Positions 11,914 through 23,765 are shown, counted from the first letter of the stretch. The stretch: DNA of 64,000 nucleotides from Rhexocercosporidium sp. MPI-PUGE-AT-0058 (GCA_020746875.1 JAGTJL010000015.1:1736001-1800000), one strand, 5' to 3'. Program-made: numbers and translations. The notes: generated by a model from the letters alone, not told the origin.

Positions 11914-12392
11914 ATCGATGCATGGGGATGGTGGCCTACAGCGGGTGGGCATCACTTTCCTTTTGACTGTACCAAAAAATTTCCTTCGCTGGATTCATAT
12001 CATTTGCGAGAGGGTGATATGCAGAACATATCTTTTAAAGAATGGCGTCAGGCGATAGAAAATATTCTTTGCATCGAAAGGCATCTTTCCAACTTTCTTG
12101 CATGGAAATTCATTTCTCCTTGCCTTTTCGGCTAGCTAGACTGGAAACGGGTGGGAACAAGTAGCAAAATCCATCTTCTGATAAACCTACCCGCATTATA
12201 CGGACTCCAGGAGCAGCAAGCCACTCATACTAAGGGCTGTGGCCATCTTCTATTTTCTACCTTCCCGAACTCCCCTGTTCTATCTATCCCATAGCGCCTG
12301 GTCCCCAATCTTTTCCTTGCCTCCTCTCTCCCCCTCTCAATCTTCCAACATCCAAATTCAAACCAGTCTCAAATACCCAGCCCCCCCAAACC
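11914..12392. other. Convergent 3' intergenic region
   Basis: Lies between the PARP and GNAT gene ends. The right part is C/T-rich with no open frame of interest. Nothing else is seen. Confidence 0.6.
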
Positions 12393-13648
12393 CTAAATCT
12401 CCTTCCTCATAAACACAGCTTTAAACCACCACTGCCTCCCTTTCGGATCCCTCTCACTCCACATCTTATCCACCTCCTTGAACACCACATACCCCCTCCG
12501 CGCATACCAATCCTGATTCGATATCGTGGGCGGGTCGCGCTCGAGCGCTGCCCAGCGGGCCGCTTTACCCTCATATCTACAGCAGACCAGGTTGTTAGAC
12601 TTGAGCAGTGACGGGTCTTGGGCAGGATGGGAAAAGAAAAAGGGGGGATAGGAAGCAGGAATCTTTGTTGAAAAATGATGGCGGGAAGGACTTACTCGTT
12701 CGCGACTGTACTCAGCGCTAATACTTTCGCGTTCAATGGCTCGCTCGTCGCCATCTTTTCGACGGCGTCCATAGCTGCGCGCCCTAGACCGCTGCCTTGT
12801 AGGGGAGGAGAGATCCAGAAGGTAGCTATGAAGTAGAGTCTGCAATATCGATTAGCCTTGCAAGAAGCACGAAATTGCCCTGCAGATAAAGGAGGAGATG
12901 CCACTGAGGTGAGACGAGAAGAAAAGAGAAAGAGAAAGAGCAAGAAAACCCGAAAAGTCACATACCCCTCCTCAGCATCCACTCTCCCAGTTTCCTCATA
13001 CTCCGTATTCAGCGATATATGACCAACAGGTATGAAGGGTGCAGCAGAAGGCGATGGACGCGGTTTCCCGCCTAGGGACGTTGCGCTATCGAGGAGAGGG
13101 GTGGATTGTTTGGGGTAAGCTGAGGAATGCTTTGAGATTTTTGAGGAGTAGGCTGGGTCGTTGGGGTCGATGACCTGGTTTTGCTCTTTATTAACTTATT
13201 TTTGATCTTTGAAATGTTGCGAACCCGAGAAATCAAAATTCTTAACTTCCAAAGATGAGAAGAAGGAAAAGAAGAATAGGGGCAAGATCAGGAGCAGGAG
13301 CAGGATGCAGGTCTCACGTGAAGTCCCTCACGATATTCTCAACCTTTCACACTGAATCCCAAGTCCTCCCAAATACTGCACAATTCCCAGAGTAAAAAAA
13401 AAACAACCCTGAATCGTCACAAGAAAATATTTAAAACTCACAACCCACTGCAGCGTATATTTGCCACTTCTCTGCAACGCCCTCCAGCTCTCCACCAGCT
13501 CGGCCTTCCATCCACACGCTACCCGCTGCTCGTACATTCGCTCGACATGGGCTGGCGACTCGGGATCCCATGGGATAAGAAGGACGGAGGCGGGTGGCGT
13601 GGGTGTGTGTCCCCCTTCTGGATTCGGCGCTGGTGTTGAGGAGGCCAT
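12393..13648 (-). CDS. GNAT-family N-acetyltransferase
   Basis: Four minus-strand exons: 13442-13648, 12966-13174, 12696-12839 and 12393-12576, giving 247 aa. The frame is kept through three introns (267, 126 and 119 bp, long for this window). The acetyl-CoA-binding stretch is the Gly/Ala motif LQGSGLGRAAMDAVE, preceded by strand LYFIATFWISP and followed by the motif-B region with DWYARRGYVVF. The N-terminus (VLLIPWDPESPAHVERMYEQR) matches a conserved uncharacterised fungal group. The substrate cannot be told from sequence. The 267-bp first intron is unusually large and may hide a small exon. Confidence 0.78.
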
Positions 13649-14404
13649 TTTTCAAGTGGTGTTTATTGATAAACGTCCAGGATTTTTAACTTGGGTATGT
13701 ACTGTCTCTGATATATTCCTGGGTCATATCCGTCTACGACTCGCTGTGTTGACCCATTTCTCCGTCCATCAAGGGTGGGACTGACTCATCGACAATCCCG
13801 AACTCCGTCAGCCAGTCAGTCGCGAACCCCATTTGCTACAACCCCTGAACACAAGCGAGTCGTGTACCGAATTTAGGGTAAATCAACAACATCTTTCCTG
13901 TTTCGAATTAAATGTAAACAAGCCATGCTGTCCCCACTACTGGTTTTACAATCGATCGGACAACTCCGCCCTATGTTACGTTTTCTAAATAATAAAATTG
14001 GGACTGACTGGAGGACGGATGGGAATAAGGAATGGCTTGGCAATAAATTTAGGAGCCGGTAATCCCCCAGGAACGAATCAAGTTTCGGGGAGTGACTACT
14101 GAAAAGCATATGCAACGTGATCGGAATTGTCCCCACAGGGACTACAAGAAAGTATGTCCAACGTGATCAGAAATGCTCCGTGCGGAGGGTATATAAGAAA
14201 TTGAATAGCCTCTGACTCTTTCGCTTGAACATAATTCTCGATTTGTCGTTTTGTAATCTTACAAATCGTATAAAAGAGAGAAGGACTTTTCATATTTCGG
14301 CAAGCTTTAAGAGTCAAACAACAATCACCACGCACAAGCACACGCTGGTACTCACCAAGAATACTAAATGCCCATACGCAAGTCATTATAACCCCTCATT
14401 TATC
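13649..14404. promoter_or_regulatory. Divergent GNAT / glyoxalase promoter with a repeated motif and TATA box
   Basis: The block AACGTGATC occurs at 14114-14122 and 14160-14168, each within a longer imperfect repeat of about 22 bp, 46 bp apart. Between them lies a short inverted repeat (TCCCCACAGGGA). A TATATAAG box follows at 14190-14197, about 210 bp upstream of the glyoxalase ATG. The arrangement looks like an upstream activating region plus core promoter for the plus-strand gene. The binding factor is unknown. Confidence 0.4.
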
Positions 14405-15181
14405 ATGTCCTCCTCATCTCCCCCCACATACCCCCCAGGAATGCACCAAATCCCCCCACCACTCCCCCCTTCCACCACCACCTCGTCCATCCGCCTCAAC
14501 CACCTCATGCTCCGCATTCGCGATCCCGAAGCCTCACTCCGCTTCTACAACGACCTCCTCGGCCTTCACACAATATTCATCTTCAACGCCGGCCCATGGA
14601 CAATCTACTACCTCGGGCCGCGAGACGTGGCCATCGCCGACCTAGGGACCTCAAAGGGTCTGCTAGAACTCTACTATATCCCTCCTAAAGAAGGCGACAC
14701 AGAGTCATCGAATACGCCGTATCGCAATGGTAATGAAACGGATGGACTTGGTCAGGGATTCGGGCATTTGGGATTCACTGTCCCGGATGTCAAGGAGCTT
14801 TTGGAGCGCGCCAAGGAGTTTGGATATGAGATCCTGAAACCGCTGGGAGAGAGTCAAGCGCATCAGTACGGTGTTCCGGGATTGGAGGAAGGGAAGGTGG
14901 ATGAGGGACGGGATGTGGTAGAGGGGTACAAGTTCGTGTTTAGGCAGTTGGCGTTTTTGAGGGATCCGGATGTACGTACCTTTTCAATCGCTCTCTTTCT
15001 TTTGTTCCCAATTTCTCCTGTACCCGTTGATTTTTATGACCTGTTGAATAACTTGGGACCTGGTTTCGTTTGTTTTGTGTACTATATTATTTAGTAGAGA
15101 AGTTGCTGACATCAAATTTAGGGATATTGGGTAGAAATCGTTCCGCAGAAAGTGGAATCACCTCCGAGTTCTGGTAGTTGA
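14405..15181 (+). CDS. Glyoxalase I-like (lactoylglutathione lyase family) protein
   Basis: Two exons, 14405-14971 and 15122-15181, give 208 aa. After a Pro-rich N-terminus comes a single VOC/glyoxalase module: LNHLMLRIRDPEASLRFYND, then LLELYYIP, GFGHLGFTV and, from the second exon, GYWVEIVP. The four metal ligands line up as His-Glu-His-Glu. Human Glo1 has Gln at the first site; His is seen in bacterial nickel-type enzymes. The expected reaction is isomerisation of the methylglyoxal-glutathione hemithioacetal to S-lactoylglutathione in the cytosol. Yeast Glo1 is a two-module protein; this is a one-module protein with a spliced last strand that supplies the final Glu. A related VOC activity cannot be excluded. 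Confidence 0.8.
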
Positions 15182-15756
15182 TCTTCGAGGATAGAAAGAC
15201 CGGTATAGCCTTTTGTGAACTCTAGTGTTTGGGGTTTTGTCGGTGTCGCGCATCTCACTAATTGTAGAAACGAAGCGGACTGGGATAATGTGCCTCAATC
15301 GATGAAATGATACTAGCTCATTCAACCAAGCGCCCTTACAGTAGTAGCCAATGTTCTAACCGGTCCTCGAACAGCGGTAAACGACTTGCCGGTTACAATA
15401 GGCAGTGATTGCAGCAAAATAAGTGTTGAATGTAGTGACATGTTGGCCCACGTGCAGGGCCAACTGTTTGTGCAATTCATTCATTTGAAGCGCCCCTTTC
15501 CCCGATCTGAGCTCTGCAGAGCAATTCATCATTCTCTCCAATGATTCATTCGTTTTAGCGCCGTGTTCGGAGGTCTTGACACGTCTCCTGCAGATCTATC
15601 AAGAAAATGGACGAGGAAATACGGAGCAGCTGATACGGAGCTTACGACCAAGTAGACGCACGTGATTATTCTAAATATTACTTAATAGTGCTGTTAATTC
15701 ACATCTTGTCTAAGAGTCGCTTCTGAAACCAATCACGCCTGATTTCCTGCAAATGG
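15182..15756. other. Intergenic, no feature recognised
   Basis: 575 bp between the glyoxalase gene and the 3' end of the next minus-strand locus. AT content rises toward the right. No gene, repeat or RNA was recognised. Confidence 0.55.
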
Positions 15757-17116
15757 TCAAAACCACTTCCACCCAGAGTTTTTTTTCTCCTCGGCGCGAT
15801 GTTGGCGAGCCTCCGAATCCTGCTTCCTCTTTTCTGCTATCCACACAAGACCTTCCTGTCTCAGAACCCTCAATCTCCTCTTCTTCTTGTCTAGACCCGG
15901 TACAATTCTAGTCAGAGAAGGCACCCACCTCTGAAGAACCGCTCGTGACATCTTCCCACCAGCACCCAAGGGTCGATTCTCACGTAACCCAAGGTCAAAA
16001 TTACTTAACACAGTACCAAAGTCCTCCTGACTCTCTTTGATATTTTCAAGCACTCTCTGCATCTCCATTAAGCCTGAGAAATACCCAGCAAGCGCAGTTG
16101 TGTCGACGTCCGACTCATGTTTGAACAGCGGTTTGTACATCTTCGACCAGTAACTAGGATACTCCAATAGCTTTAGCTGACCTGTTTCTAGCAAAGTGGC
16201 ATTTGGAATTATGTGTGCCAGTACATTGTAACTTCCTTCACTAGCTGCTCGATAAGTGCAGGTTCGATTGACTCCATGGCTAACTGCCTCTTGAATGAGT
16301 CGAATGTGATCTTCATCATGTTTAACGTATCTTCGACGAGGCCACTCGAGCGTCAGGAATAATGCCTAACCAAGCTCTCGAGCACGATTTGGTAATCGCT
16401 AGTGTTCTTTTCGAACTCTTGTATCCGGGATTCATACCTACGCCGAATTTGTTAATTTGTACTTGAACAAACTTGCAAACTCCGAATTGTTACGTCTGTG
16501 TTTGCCCAAAACCTATAGAAAGGTAAAGCCATAGGACAGGGGAACCAACCTACAGAGATGGTTTGTTCAGATAACGGTATGATTTCCGAATGACTTCTGC
16601 AAATCCATGGTCGTTCATGTCCAAGATTTGGTGCGCTTTGTCCAGTTGCTCGGTGAAATCTCCTAGCTCGTAGAGATAGTCCGCGAATTTCAACCCGTCT
16701 TCAAAAATGTCATCGGTGGGTGGGCTCTTTGAAGTTTCGCGAGACGTAGCTCTGACTTTCACCTCTTCGCCGATGGCTGCAAACCCTCTATTAACCGCCC
16801 CATTAGCAGCACATTTGTCCAAAGCAGTCCGGTTGGATAGGTAACACACTGCTGGCGTCTGGTCGCTTCTCGCAAGCGCATAGTCAGCTCGCAAACCGAG
16901 ACTGATACATGCTAGAATAGAGACCGCGCCTAGGTATTTCTTCCAGTTGGGATACGTATTTTCGAATTCATCGCGTGGTAGTCGTGTTGGAGTCGGTGGG
17001 TATACTTGTCGTGGAAAGCTTTCTGTTTCGTCATGCACTTGGGCGAAACTTAGATGTCTGACTGGTCGTCGTTGACGAGGTGACTTCGGGTTTGGCGATG
17101 CCGTATTGGAATTCAT
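15757..17116 (-). pseudogene. Degenerate lineage-specific membrane/helical protein gene
   Basis: Two well-formed blocks remain. The first (17116 down to about 16550) encodes a basic N-terminus, a transmembrane segment (KKYLGAVSILACISLGL) and a two-cysteine region (AVCYL...LDKCAANG). The second (16194 to 15757) encodes a helical, Lys/Arg-rich C-terminus ending in W-K-W-F. Between them (16449 to 16200) helical sequence such as EFEKNTSDYQIVLESLV is broken by an in-frame TGA and a frame change before NATLLETGQLKLLEY. Introns could explain part of this, but no set of GT-AG sites I tried joins all pieces. I do not recognise a family. It is head-to-head with a similar locus at 17494. Confidence 0.42.
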
Positions 17117-17493
17117 ACCGAAAGCTTCAAAAAGGAGTCGATTGAATGGTAAAATCTTCATCTGTTATTTGCTATCCCAAGGCGTGATATCCTCCTTTGT
17201 TCAAATGACGGTCCTAATTGGATACAAGTATCATTGTTGTTTTCAGCCATTCTATGGAATGAGGCTTTATCGTCACGAGGATACCCTGATTTTCCATTTC
17301 TATCTCATATCTGGCTTGAGGACGATACCTCACGGCTTTGTTACGAAGCGAACTAGTTTTATCTCTTTCTTTGACGAATGAAAAGATAGTCCCAACTTGT
17401 TTGATCCTCTGTATCTGTATCTGAAAATGAAATATAGAATCTATCAGGGCTATGTACCCTTAGTCAAAATTAAAGGTAGAAAAGCACTGAACT
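17117..17493. other. Divergent promoter region between two related loci
   Basis: 377 bp separating the starts of the two TM/helical loci. AT-rich; no recognised site. Confidence 0.45.
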
Positions 17494-18815
17494 ATGGAGT
17501 CTCCTAGAAAATTGCGTCCGGGACCTGTTGTCGAAGAGCTAACCCGATGGGAGGAGTTCAAAGTTCAGTTAACAGACACTTTTGAGGAAGGGATTCGTCT
17601 ATCAAGAGTTCCTTTTTCTATAGCAGTTTCGACCTTCGCAGTCTGCTGGCTTCTCAGCACAATCGTTACGTTGGCTGGTCCTGCCATTTGTGATTTCCCT
17701 GGAACGGCATCACTTGATATCTGTAAGCTGAACACTACGTATTTGGCCACTCACAACATTTATACCGGCCACAACACCAACGGTTTCAGTTCTGCGCATA
17801 AGCAGGCCGAGCTCCGAGCTTCTGAAAACCATGATTCAGACAACTATAATGGTTTCGAAGGTTTCACACCAAAGTACGCCGAGATTCAGATCATGACTGC
17901 CAAGAGTTACGCTACAGATGAACATGAGATACGTAAACTACATCAACAATTCATTCGGTTCATGATCAACTTGACTCTCGATGTCGACATGTGGTACTGT
18001 ACACAGCCGAAGGCATGGTAGAAATCGCTAACCATATGTTAGTTACCATGGTAGATGTGAGAGGAGAGTCTACTCTTGCTGCACATGGAGCCTCATACAG
18101 TCTTGAAAATCTGAAACGCGAGGTTGAAAGGTCATTGAGCTTTATAGTCAAGCACTATCAAAATGCAAGAGATGATATTCTCTCCTTGAAGAAGCTCCGA
18201 GCTCAATCGACAACATTGTTCGACCGAACACTCCTTCGCCCCGGAATCAAGTCCACAAGTACTATTTACAACGAAAGGCTTTCAAAGTTTCACACGGGAC
18301 TTTCAAGTCTCCTAGATGCTTGCTTCGAAAAAGCCGTCCTTGCTCTTCAACAGCTCAGCAGAGTAGAAGACAGTATCGAAAAGACCTTACAGGTGGCAAC
18401 GGGCAATACTAAGCCACTTAAGCGAGAGAAGCTGAGCGAGGAATGATACTGGGTTTGGAGATTGAGGTCACTGAAGGACAAATTCTATGTGGAGGGCCAA
18501 GATTTTAACTTGGATGCTAATATGGAATCATGTGCTGAATACTCTCGCAGTGTCAAAGAAGCCAGAAAGCTTGTCGGCAGTATTTATCTGCTCTTGTTGG
18601 ACATGAAGAAAATGCTAGATGGTCTCGGCGAGGACCTAGCAAGCGACATAGATATCTGGGCTATTGATAAGGAAACACAGGAGAGTCGCGTGGACTACTA
18701 CTCAAGGATCTTGACGAAGGGTATCGAAATCTTGATCGAAGTGGGAGAGGAAGCGAAGGAGCTGAAGGAGAATAAGCTTACGAAACGATTGCAGATTGAT
18801 GCGAAGAAGTTGTAG
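17494..18815 (+). pseudogene. Lineage-specific membrane/helical protein gene with apparent frame breaks
   Basis: The first block (17494-18000) encodes a charged N-terminus, a transmembrane helix (FSIAVSTFAVCWLLSTIV) and a two-cysteine segment (AICDFPG...LDICKLN). The second (about 18000-18443) and third (18447-18815) blocks are long amphipathic helices. Between block one and two the frame changes near 17990; between two and three a single TGA (18444-18446) interrupts an otherwise continuous frame. An intron from 17931 to about 18011 could repair the first break, and an unusual GTGGCA intron ending just before GACAAATTC could remove the second, so a functional gene is not excluded. No known domain. 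It resembles the locus at 15757 in layout. Confidence 0.45.
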
Positions 18816-19473
18816 GGCTGTATGCTATATGCAATTTATCTTTGGGAATTCTTACTATTCATCTTGTCCAAGGAAGGGTGGTGCAAATTTGAATATTGAT
18901 CAATGCAGAAAGTGCCCTGCTCTGAGTCTCGGGGACACTGGTTACAGGGTTTTCAATTAAGTGCGCGGCACGTATAGAAGTGAGAAGGGGCAATATTCTA
19001 GGCACACAAAACAATCCATTGATTCTCATGACTTGAGTCCAAAGTCAACACAGCTTCGAGAAAAGCTTGAGTACGTAGGGGTTACAAAATTTTCGGACAC
19101 TGGTCTTGTTCGCAAGTACTGTATCATGTGTACATCTAGACTGGGTGTTTGATCTCAATCGCTTACGGCTACGGCGCGACAAAGAACTATGAGCATCTTG
19201 AAAATTATCTTGTTTAGTGACTCGTTTGATCGTAGCTGTAAAGCCTGGGGTAATTTTTCTTTTGCCGGATCCTATTTTTTGGCGTCTCTCCTTACATTGC
19301 TGCAGTGCTTTGTTTCCAGGAGTGCAGCAAGGAATCATGCTGGAGACAGTGTGCAGTTGATTTAAGACAAGATCGGGTAACAAAGACATTGCAAGGAGAA
19401 ATAATTGTTACTGATGCTGCGAGACGTTCTAAGTGAACTTGGGTGAAGAGGCGAGGAAGTTAGTTGGCACACG
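18816..19473. other. Intergenic, left flank of a MITE
   Basis: No gene is recognised. The stretch ends at the TAA target duplication (19474-19476) of the inserted element described next. Confidence 0.5.
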
Positions 19474-19476
19474 TAA

Positions 19477-19741
19477 CGAACCTGGAAGCATGGGTCTGTG
19501 CTCCACAGGGCATTTCACAGCCAAATGAAAAATTATAATTCTTACGCAAAATAGCAATTTAAAAATCTAGTTAAAAGAAAGGCAGACATGCTTCTTATTT
19601 ATTATATATTTCATTAATAAAGTAAAACGATTAAGCTTTCATTGATATATTTAAGTGTGAACTCGCCTACTTTGTGTTTTCTAAGCCTGAAAGTGCCTCG
19701 CGAAACCGCCTGTGGACCACAGACCCGTGCCTCCAGGTTCG
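19477..19741. mobile_element. 265-bp MITE related to the transposon at 26200
   Basis: Terminal inverted repeats begin CGAACCTGG at 19477 and end CCAGGTTCG at 19741, with TAA on both sides (19474-19476 and 19742-19744). About 35 bp at each end pair, including the shared block GGGTCTGTG followed by CCACAGG. The left end matches the left end of the Tc1/mariner-like element at 26200 closely: CGAxCCT, then GGGTCTGTG, ACAGGGCATTT and ACAG. The interior is AT-rich and non-coding, so the element is non-autonomous and was probably mobilised by a relative of that transposase. Confidence 0.82.
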
Positions 19742-19744
19742 TAA

Positions 19745-20253
19745 GGATTGTTGCAAGTCTCGAAGGCATTTGTTAAGCGAGACTGGTGTTGTACAGGAAT
19801 ATTTTCTTGAAAACCACTTGTCTAATTTCTCATAACCTGTTACTCAAAGCACAGAAGCTCTGGACTAGTACTCGCGGTGTGATCGTCCTGGGGGAAAAGT
19901 ACGATCTTATCATGCGTGTGCCCCTATTCACCAGCGTCAATGTGAATTGTAACCCACCCCCGGGTTTCGATCTCTTAGATTGTTGGGTGCACCAATTTGA
20001 AAGGCTTGTGAGGTACTGCTTTGTGGTCGAAAAATACGACTTGCGCTTCTGTTTTCAGCACCTTGCAAGTATAACTCACTGTCTCCGGCGATCTCGGTAC
20101 GAAAGCGATGGGATCAATTAATTTACCACTCATCGCAAGGTTAAACAAAGAACGATGGAACCGAACAAAGAGATTAACTCACCATCTTTACACACACGAT
20201 CTCTGTGTAGCGCATCCAGTTTGGAGATGTATCATTATCAAAAATAATCGAAA
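19745..20253. other. Intergenic, right flank of the MITE
   Basis: Promoter side of the following plus-strand gene. A short open frame at 19786 has no protein-like features. Nothing else is seen. Confidence 0.45.
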
Positions 20254-23200
20254 ATGGCAGATAAACCTGCAGGCCTGCACCTGCCGGGAGACGATGGAGC
20301 CGATAATCGTGACGCTGTCGAAGCAGAACAACCAGGTCCAGAACCGCAAGCATTACAACCAAATGATGGAGAAGATGAAAATGAGCATGGAGCTGAAGGC
20401 AGAGGGCCTAGAGTATTCAGCATGTTGCACATCTTGTTTCTTGTGACCGTTGTATGTCTGGTGAGCTCCTACGCAGCCATGGTTACCCGACTATACACAG
20501 ATCAGTATTGGGGAGCAACATCGCCCAACGACTCAGGCTCGGAAAAGAGTATTTGGGAAAGATTGAGAGCAAATTCTGACAGTCAGAACGCACCAAGATA
20601 CTGGAACAAGATCGATTCCGCACCAAGTGCTCTTGAATCTCTTCGGTACGATTCTCTTAGAGACAGGGTACTGCGCTATGTGACGTCGACAAAAGGTGGT
20701 CGACCCTCTCAACCAACTGTCCTAACGGCAACTTATGTGAGGCAGCATTCAGAGTAACCGAACCCAAAGTCCCTCACACAAACATTTTTCAACTAATAAA
20801 TTTCAGACAAAAATCTTCCCTGCCGTCGAGCAGCATCCCGAAACATTTCGGAGACAAAGTTTTCGGGATTCCCGAAACTAAGATTACAGCAGGAACTTTA
20901 AGTTTCCGCGAATGGTTATCGAGTGAAGTACAGCTCTTGAAGCCTGATAACACATCTCCTGCGTCACGGGATAAGATAAACCCACGTAGATCGTCCCTAG
21001 TCGAGGACCTCATCAAATACAGAGCAAAGGTCGTCGAGGAGATCAAAGTTCTCGAAGAAAAATTCTCCAAAGCTATGTCTAAGTCCAAGGCCAAGTCGAA
21101 GACCCATGTGCCCTTTTCGGTGGAAGATCTGAATGCTTATGCAGAAAAGGTTGCTGAGGAGATAGCGAGTCTTGGCGACAAATTATTGAAGACTCAAACT
21201 GCATCGCATAAAATGAATACGAAACAAAGTTTAATATCGAAAGCAGATATAGATGGCTATAAAATACAGCTAGCTAAGAAGATGAAGAATCTCGGAGAAA
21301 TATTGATTGAAAGCCCACAGGCATTGCAGGCACAAAAAGAGAGTGGATCCCCCGGCGGTGAAGCCATAGGTACCGAGGGGAATACTGGTTTCCGCGGATG
21401 GATCTCGAGCCGGATATCTTTCTCCAAACCCGACAAGACATCTTCCACGCTGCAGAGCAGGCTCAAAGTACTGGAGAGCAAAGCATTGAACGAAAATGGT
21501 AACTCAGACACCAAGTCAAAGCAAACAAACGAGAAAGTATCCGGGGGACACAAGGTGAAGACGAAGACCTCTGAATCGTCGGATCCCAGACGTGATCCAG
21601 ACTTTCCAAACACATTGGATTCTATCAAGTCAAGGTCGGGAGAATTCTCTGAGGGAAAGACACCGGTCTCCGGAGCGACCCCTAAGGGTAGAACCGCCAC
21701 AAGAAAAGGAGTGTACGAGAAATGGTGGTCAACGTTCCGTCTTCAAGGACCTCCAACTACTGCTTCCAACAAGAAAGACTCTCCACCACCCAAACTGCAA
21801 ACATCCAGTAAGTCCACCAAGGTTCCGACTTCCGTGATGGGAAAGGGGAGCAACACTCCTGGAAGAAAAGGTAGTTATGAGCTATGGTGGTCAGAATACC
21901 GTCTCCAAGGACCTCCCACGATGGCGAGCTCATCTGTACCAAAAGAAGAAAGCTCTCCACTGGCACCAACAACACCAAAAACACCCCCAGCTAGAGAGGG
22001 AAAGAATACTGCCGATAATGGCCAGATATTGCTCTCTAATCAACCGTGTTTACCAGGAGCGGATGATTCCGTGACGTCAGCAAAGAAACCCAAACCATCA
22101 AGAATGAAGATACCAACGAACCAAGATGCTGAAGTTGAAACCAGGTCAACAGAAGCATCGAGCAAGAATACACAGAAGAAGTTGAATGCCCAGGTCACAC
22201 AGAAAGCGACATCACCAATAAACGAACTCGATTCGGTTGTTTCTGATGAAATGTCAGTCAGCATGGAGACTACGACGAACGTTCCGTGGTATCGAAAGCT
22301 GGTATGCAAGTCCGATGCTACCAATCCTACACAGGCGACTGTACCTGCAAGCAAAAGATCGGTGAAGTCTGCGGAAGACAAATTTAACAAGTTCATTTCC
22401 GAAGGCATAGTTGGCAAGCCATCGAGACAGAGCATGGCAGAGTCATCGAAAAACCTGCCATTGAAGAAGAAAGCTTCGGATAAATTAAACTCAGGAGTAA
22501 CTCGACTCACTTTCATCGAGATGCTCAAACAAGGTAGAAGAAGACTTCAGCATGCTGATGAGCTTAATCCCTTGCAAAAGAAGAGCCTTGAAAAATCTTC
22601 CACAGCCAGTCGAGAAAAGACAGCGGACACGCCAGAAACTACTTTGATCAATATTCATTATGTCGAAGTACCAATCCTTCCACCATCGGAAGAGATCCAG
22701 TCGACAAAGAAGAAAATTATTTTCAAAGACGTCGAGGACGCCAAATTTGGTCCCTTGTCGCCAGAACACAAGAAGACATACAAGTCTAGAACCGTGGCCA
22801 CTGTGACCAAAATACACTACATAGAAGTGCAAATCTATCCATCTTCTGGAATATTTGTCCCCACGGCGGAGAACCCCAAGTCTACGGACGAAGCCTCTGT
22901 AAATCAACAATCTACAAAGATGCATGCGGCTGGCGTACTGGTAGATTCTATTATGGAAGCTCTAAATGAATTTTCGTTCTTGTCGCCATTCAAGCTAGAC
23001 AAGGAAACCTGGAAGGCCTGGGCGTCAAGCTTCTTTGATAGTTTAAATTTGAAGAAGTTTTCGAATCTCAAGACCTGGGCATCTTCCTTGCTAACCATCT
23101 TGACAAACAAAGTCAAAGCCGTCGGCAAGCCCATGGAACAAGCAAAGAGCTGGTGGTCACAGCTAGTCAACTTCACCAGGTCAGAAAGTGATCGCATCAG

Positions 23201-23765
23201 GAATGAAGCGCCTAAGGAGTACAGTTACGATGACCGATTCTTCAATTCCCCAAGCTATCAACATCGATCCTCCAAAAATAGGACCGCGGAAGCTATTCTG
23301 GATGTCTCAGGAATGCTTTACTCAGCCATTGATCAGTTGATGGCAGAAGGTAACCAGCATTTCGCGAACATGACTCATTTGCAGGCAGCTTGGGACGGTT
23401 TCTACCGGAGAGAGTCAGTATTGAACTCATCGCGAGCCCTAAAGACGATGGGCAAAGCTTCCGAGAATCGGAAACTGCTAACAACATATGTGGGTATGGT
23501 GCACAAATTCGCTCGACTAGTCACCAATATTTCTGAAGCTACTGATCGAATCGCCAAGTCCCCAGTTATCACAGCAGCAGATGTGACGCACTGGAAGTCG
23601 GTAAAAGGAGGCTTCAATAAGTTCTTGAGAGAAGTCAGGCAGAGGCCATTTTTCATGGATCGCGAGCTGCTGGTTTCGGAGGGATTTCATCAGAATATTT
23701 TGATTGGTGGGCGAGAAAAGTTGGAAAGTGCTAGGTTGGCATTGGAGAAGATGACGAGGTCATAA
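20254..23765 (+). CDS. Large repeat-rich single-pass membrane protein, unknown family
   Basis: Block one (20254-20757) has an acidic Pro-rich head and one transmembrane helix (MLHILFLVTVVCLVSSYAA). Block two (20807-23765) is a 980-residue Lys/Ser-rich region. A good intron (donor after 20743 at GTGAGG, acceptor 20806) joins them, but with this donor the phases do not match; a GTACGA donor near 20646 would fit, so the junction is unresolved. Three kinds of internal repeat occur: three helical units near the start (EDLIKYRAKVVEEIKVLEEK, EDLNAYAEKVAEEIASLGDK, ADIDGYKIQLAKKMKNLGE), two copies of WWSxxRLQGPPT, and two copies of IHYxEVxIxPxS. The C-terminus is a helical bundle-like segment. No known domain. 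Possibly related in layout to the loci at 15757, 17494 and 33360. Confidence 0.6.

Noticed and set aside
17990..18011. A 13-bp intron (GTACTGTACACAG) to fix the frame change
   Set aside because: Far below the minimum intron length; a larger intron or a true frameshift is needed.
15757..23765. Possible secondary-metabolite or toxin cluster
   Set aside because: No backbone synthase or tailoring enzyme lies in or near it; the isolated P450 at 34730 and MFS at 46965 have no pathway partners.
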